From: Flavobacterium petrolei
GTDB lineage: Bacteria > Bacteroidota > Bacteroidia > Flavobacteriales > Flavobacteriaceae
DNA length: 64,000 nt
Reading direction: 5' to 3'
Assembly: GCF_003314435.2 (NCBI RefSeq)
Contig: NZ_QNVY02000001.1
Location: 1,178,001 to 1,242,000 of the forward strand
In this document: piece by piece, positions 60,959 to 64,000 of the stretch
Position numbering within the stretch: the first letter of the stretch is position 1
How the letters are laid out: the number at the start of each line of letters is the position of its first letter
The notes under the pieces: generated by a model
Databases searched by the model: none
What the model saw: the letters and a program-made list of their open reading frames with translations, nothing else
What the model was told of the DNA's origin: nothing
Program-made: the position numbers and the translations under genes

Positions 60959-62095
60959 ATGCAGAAATTTGACGCCATTCGGCCATTTTATGATTCCGAA
61001 ATAAACGAAGCACTTCAGAATGTTGTTAATCATCCCATGATGAAAGCATTGATGAATTTTACTTTCCCGGATGTTGCGGATGAAGTTTGGAAAGAACAAC
61101 TTCGCAAAACGCATTCTATTCGTGATTTTCAGTGTAATTTCATTTACAAATCGGTACAAAAAGTGCTCGAGAAAAGCTCTGAAGGATTGACTACTTCCGG
61201 TTTTGAAAACTTAGAACCAAATACTTCTTACTTATTTATATCCAATCATCGCGATATTCTTTTAGATACAACGTTGTTGAACACGGCTTTATTTGAGCAT
61301 GGTTTAGTAATGACTGCTTCAGCAATTGGTGATAATTTAGTCAAAAAAGCATTCTTGAATACATTAGCTAAACTGAACCGGAACTTTCTCGTACAACGCG
61401 GTTTAACGCCAAGGGAAATGCTGCAAAGCTCAAAGTTATTGGCAGAATATATTGGGAATTTATTGCTTCATGAAAACCGTTCCGTTTGGATTGCACAACG
61501 CGAGGGAAGAACAAAAGATGGGAATGACGAGACCAATCCTGGCGTTTTGAAAATGCTTGGAATGGGTTCTGATGAAAAGAATTTGATGGATTATTTTAAG
61601 AAAGTAAAAATTGTACCGGTTTCTATTTCATACGAATATGATCCTACTGATGCTTTGAAAATGCCTCAATTAATGGCTGAAGCCAATAATGAAGTTTACA
61701 TTAAAGAGAAAAATGAAGATTTCATGACGATTCTTAGCGGTGCTTTGGGACAAAAGAAAAGAATTCATATTCATGTAGGCAAAGTTTTAAATACAGAAAT
61801 TGAAGCCATCAAAACTGAAAATGATAGCTCCAACAAGCAAATAGTAGCTTTGGCACAAGTAATTGATGATGCCATATTGAGCAATTATAAATTGTGGCCA
61901 ACAAATTTCATTGCATTTGATATTGTAAATAAGACCAATCGCTTTGCTCATTTATACACCGAAAATGAAAAATCATTATTCGAGCGTAGACTTGAAATGC
62001 GAATTGATCATGACAATCCAGTGGCCTTAGACGGTTTTCTAGCGATGTATGCCAACCCGGTTGTAAATAAATTAAAATACCACGATGTTGTATAA
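60959..62095 (+). CDS. acyltransferase of the PlsB/PlsC superfamily
   Basis: 378 aa. The acceptor motif is SNHRDILLDTTLL near residue 98, followed by NRNFLVQRG and IAQREGRTKDGND, the block I-III pattern of glycerolipid acyltransferases. The His-to-Asp spacing is X5 (or X1 to the nearer Asp) instead of the usual HX4D. Probably acylates glycerol-3-phosphate or a lysolipid at the membrane. ATG 60959 is chosen over an upstream TTG. It overlaps asparaginase by 11 bp. Confidence 0.8.
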   Translation: MQKFDAIRPFYDSEINEALQNVVNHPMMKALMNFTFPDVADEVWKEQLRKTHSIRDFQCNFIYKSVQKVLEKSSEGLTTSGFENLEPNTSYLFISNHRDILLDTTLLNTALFEHGLVMTASAIGDNLVKKAFLNTLAKLNRNFLVQRGLTPREMLQSSKLLAEYIGNLLLHENRSVWIAQREGRTKDGNDETNPGVLKMLGMGSDEKNLMDYFKKVKIVPVSISYEYDPTDALKMPQLMAEANNEVYIKEKNEDFMTILSGALGQKKRIHIHVGKVLNTEIEAIKTENDSSNKQIVALAQVIDDAILSNYKLWPTNFIAFDIVNKTNRFAHLYTENEKSLFERRLEMRIDHDNPVALDGFLAMYANPVVNKLKYHDVV

Positions 62096-63113
62096 AGCCA
62101 AAATACTTTTAATCTATACCGGAGGAACAATCGGTATGAGAAAAGATTTTGAGACGGGAGCGCTCAAAGCTTTCAATTTTAGTAAATTATTACAGCGCAT
62201 TCCAGAATTGAAACAATTAGATTGTGAAATCGAAACTATTTCTTTCGAAAATCCAATTGATTCCTCGAACATGAATCCTGAAGAATGGGCTAAAATGGCA
62301 ACCATTATTGAGGATAATTACCATTCTTTTGACGGATTTGTGGTGCTTCACGGCTCAGACACGATGTCGTATTCGGCATCGGCATTGAGTTTCATGCTCG
62401 AGAATTTATCGAAACCTGTAATTTTTACTGGATCTCAATTACCCATTGGAGATTTACGTACTGACGCCAAAGAAAACTTAATTACGGCCATTCAAATTGC
62501 ATCTTTGCGAAACAATGATGAACCAGTTATTAGCGAAGTATGTCTTTATTTTGAATACAAATTATACCGAGGGAACAGGACTACAAAGATAAATGCGGAA
62601 CATTTTAAAGCATTTACCTCTCCAAATTATCCTGAATTGGTAGAATCTGGTGTGCATTTGAAATTAAATCCAGATTTATTCCTAACTAAAAGTGAAAATG
62701 TAGAATTCAAGGTTCATAAAGAATTGGACAATAATGTGGCTATCATAAAAATGTTTCCAGGGATTAGCGAAGCAGTTTTGGCAGCGATTTTTGATATTCC
62801 AAATCTGAAAGGAATTGTTTTAGAAACGTATGGAGCGGGAAATGCACCCACAGAAGATTGGTTTTTAAACCTATTAAGAAAAGCAATAACTGCAGGTTTA
62901 CACATTGTCAATGTTACTCAATGCTCCGGTGGAAGTGTGAGTATGGGACAATACGAGACCAGTACAGGCATGAAAGAAATTGGAGTTATTTCCGGAAAGG
63001 ATATCACAACTGAAGCTGCAATCACTAAATTAATGTATTTGTTGGGCCAAAAAATAGCTCAAAAAGACTTCAAAACTATTTTTGAAACTTCTTTGCGCGG
63101 TGAAATAGCATAA
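62085..63113 (+). CDS. ansA: L-asparaginase, type I
   Basis: 342 aa. First catalytic Thr in LIYTGGTIGMRKD; second site in VVLHGSDTMSYSASALSFML; FTGSQLPIGDLRTDAKENL follows. There is no signal peptide, consistent with the cytoplasmic form. It converts asparagine to aspartate and ammonia. Translation is probably coupled to the overlapping acyltransferase gene. Confidence 0.93.
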   Translation: MLYKAKILLIYTGGTIGMRKDFETGALKAFNFSKLLQRIPELKQLDCEIETISFENPIDSSNMNPEEWAKMATIIEDNYHSFDGFVVLHGSDTMSYSASALSFMLENLSKPVIFTGSQLPIGDLRTDAKENLITAIQIASLRNNDEPVISEVCLYFEYKLYRGNRTTKINAEHFKAFTSPNYPELVESGVHLKLNPDLFLTKSENVEFKVHKELDNNVAIIKMFPGISEAVLAAIFDIPNLKGIVLETYGAGNAPTEDWFLNLLRKAITAGLHIVNVTQCSGGSVSMGQYETSTGMKEIGVISGKDITTEAAITKLMYLLGQKIAQKDFKTIFETSLRGEIA

Positions 63114-63174
63114 TAGTTAGATTTTACTTTTCTAAATCATTTTTTTTATTGTTATTTGCAACCTCAAATAAAAT

Positions 63175-63261
63175 AGAGAGGTGTCCGAGTGGTTGAAGGA
63201 GCTAGCCTGGAAAGCTAGTATGTGGGTAACTGCATCGTGGGTTCGAATCCCATCCTCTCTG
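63175..63261 (+). tRNA. tRNA-Ser (anticodon GGA)
   Basis: Acceptor AGAGAGG pairs with CCTCTCT; discriminator G63261 is typical for Ser; no encoded CCA. The anticodon arm CTAGC-CTGGAAA-GCTAG gives GGA (reads UCC/UCU). The long variable arm and the T-arm GTGGGTTCGAATCCCAT are present. Confidence 0.96.
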
Positions 63262-63268
63262 CAGAAAA

Positions 63269-63299
63269 AAAATGCTTCCCAAAAGGGGAGCATTTTTTG
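63269..63299 (+). terminator. terminator of tRNA-Ser
   Basis: AATGCTTCCC and GGGGAGCATT (one G-T) form a stem around AAAA, followed by T. The rest of the gap to 63695 holds a short GGCAT-GAA-ATGCC palindrome (63356-63368), a TATATTTG -7 box (63616-63623), and no gene. Confidence 0.8.
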
Positions 63300-63615
63300 T
63301 TTTACAGCGTGGCAAACTTTTTTATTTGTCGGAGCTATAAAACAAAAAAGTGTCAGGCATGAAATGCCAAGCATTACTTCCTTAGTCAGACGACCTTTTT
63401 GGGATCAACACAGTCTATCCTGAGTTTTTGGGATTAAAAATCAGTGCATCTATGGCAGAATAATACATTAGGTTTCTGGAAATCATCAGTGCTAGTCCAA
63501 TATGAATCGTGAAGTAAAAAAGTTTAAGTAGCTGTGGTTTGTCATAGTTTTTAGATGTGTAGGTTTTCAGAATGATTATTTGTTGTTATTACGTATCAAA
63601 AAACCACCAAAATGG

Positions 63616-63623
63616 TATATTTG
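63616..63623 (+). promoter_or_regulatory. -7 box before the PorT-like gene
   Basis: TATATTTG fits TAnnTTTG, 72 bp upstream of the ATG. -33 element not clear. Confidence 0.35.
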
Positions 63624-63695
63624 TGACGTTACAATGAGTAATGAAACCTGAATTGTGTTTTAACCAATCATTGAGCAATTTAAACCCAAAACAAT

Positions 63696-64000
63696 ATGCG
63701 AATTTTTCTTAGTTGTTTTCTTCTTTTATCAGTTTTGAATGTTTTTTCTCAAGAAAATACAGCTACTAAAGACTCGGTCTTCGTGAAAGTGGATTCTTTA
63801 TATCGAGAAGATCAGTTTTATTTTGCAGTCACGTATAACACACTTACCAGCAAGCCTGCAGGTTTCTCGCAAAGTAAATTTTCTTCAGGATTCTCGGCGG
63901 GTTTTTTGAGAGATATGCCCATCAACAAGAACCGAAGAGTCGCTATTGCTACTGGTGTTGGTTTTACTTATAATAATTACAATCAGAATCTGGCGATTTC
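63696..64000 (+). CDS. outer-membrane beta-barrel protein (PorT-like), 3' end cut by window
   Basis: 101 codons are visible. Signal peptide (FLSCFLLLSVLNVFSQ), then FYFAVTYNTLTSKPAGFSQS and GFSAGFLRDMPINKNRRVAI with GVGFTYNNYNQN, alternating strands as in the PorT-type barrels of Bacteroidetes. PorT proteins serve type IX secretion, but the visible half does not prove that role. The gene runs off the window. Confidence 0.65.
   Translation, partial: MRIFLSCFLLLSVLNVFSQENTATKDSVFVKVDSLYREDQFYFAVTYNTLTSKPAGFSQSKFSSGFSAGFLRDMPINKNRRVAIATGVGFTYNNYNQNLAI

Noticed and set aside
1..64000. CRISPR array, rRNA operon or prophage structural genes
   Set aside because: No regularly spaced repeats, no rRNA sequence and no capsid, tail or terminase-like protein were seen anywhere in the window.

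Overview
The window looks like chromosomal DNA of a member of the Flavobacteriaceae, probably Flavobacterium or a close relative. The signs are an AT-rich sequence, TAnnTTTG-type -7 promoter boxes, very short or absent Shine-Dalgarno signals, a 14-gene nuo operon with a short NuoG, GLPGLI-family and TonB-linked outer-membrane proteins, and secreted proteins with typical flavobacterial signal peptides. This rests on family knowledge and reading of the translations. No database search was run.

Layout. 1-791 is the 5' part of prs (minus strand). 1082-1161 is tRNA-Leu(CAA), whose 3' end carries an integrative element of about 7.7 kb (about 1163-8902). The element holds a large serine recombinase, small hypothetical genes (one frameshifted), a small serine recombinase, a divergent family-A-like polymerase with a structured upstream region, and a four-gene cargo operon of unknown function that includes a membrane protein and a lipoprotein. 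8942-17614 is a galactose/lactose locus: a GntR regulator diverges from galM, a secreted GH2 beta-galactosidase, galK, galT and a sodium/sugar symporter. 17855-20498 holds a YwqK-like secreted protein, aspS and a cold-shock protein. 20785-33994 is the complex I operon nuoA-N. 34190-38522 holds a FrnE/DsbA-like oxidoreductase, a Gfo/Idh/MocA oxidoreductase, two secreted proteins and an AraC regulator with a probable CTG start. 38915-40620 is umuC-umuD. 40701-44793 is a segment bounded by two near-identical 93-bp copies of the 3' end of an RND pump gene; between them lie a GLPGLI protein and a TonB-type outer-membrane protein. 44709-50977 is an RND efflux operon (tetR, tolC-like, adaptor, pump), followed by a yceI-like gene that shares the presumed TetR operator. 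51867-63113 holds a polyprenyl synthase, a PhoD-like phosphatase, a beta-barrel protein, sucA-sucB, a retropepsin-like protein, tatD, an acyltransferase and asparaginase. tRNA-Ser(GGA) and the start of a PorT-like outer-membrane protein close the window.

How the genes work together. The gal locus makes a complete route: periplasmic hydrolysis of a beta-galactoside, uptake by the symporter, mutarotation, then the first two Leloir steps. No galE is seen here. The nuo operon and sucAB supply respiration and the TCA cycle. The RND operon and yceI-like gene form a small TetR regulon, visible as two matching promoter/operator sites.

The most unusual part is the tRNA-Leu element. A 7-bp sequence at the tRNA end recurs at 8896, directly before a terminator hairpin that would sit next to the tRNA if the element were removed. 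The recombinase gene runs antisense into the tRNA. In a circular form it would instead read into a 28-codon open tail stored at the far end of the element.
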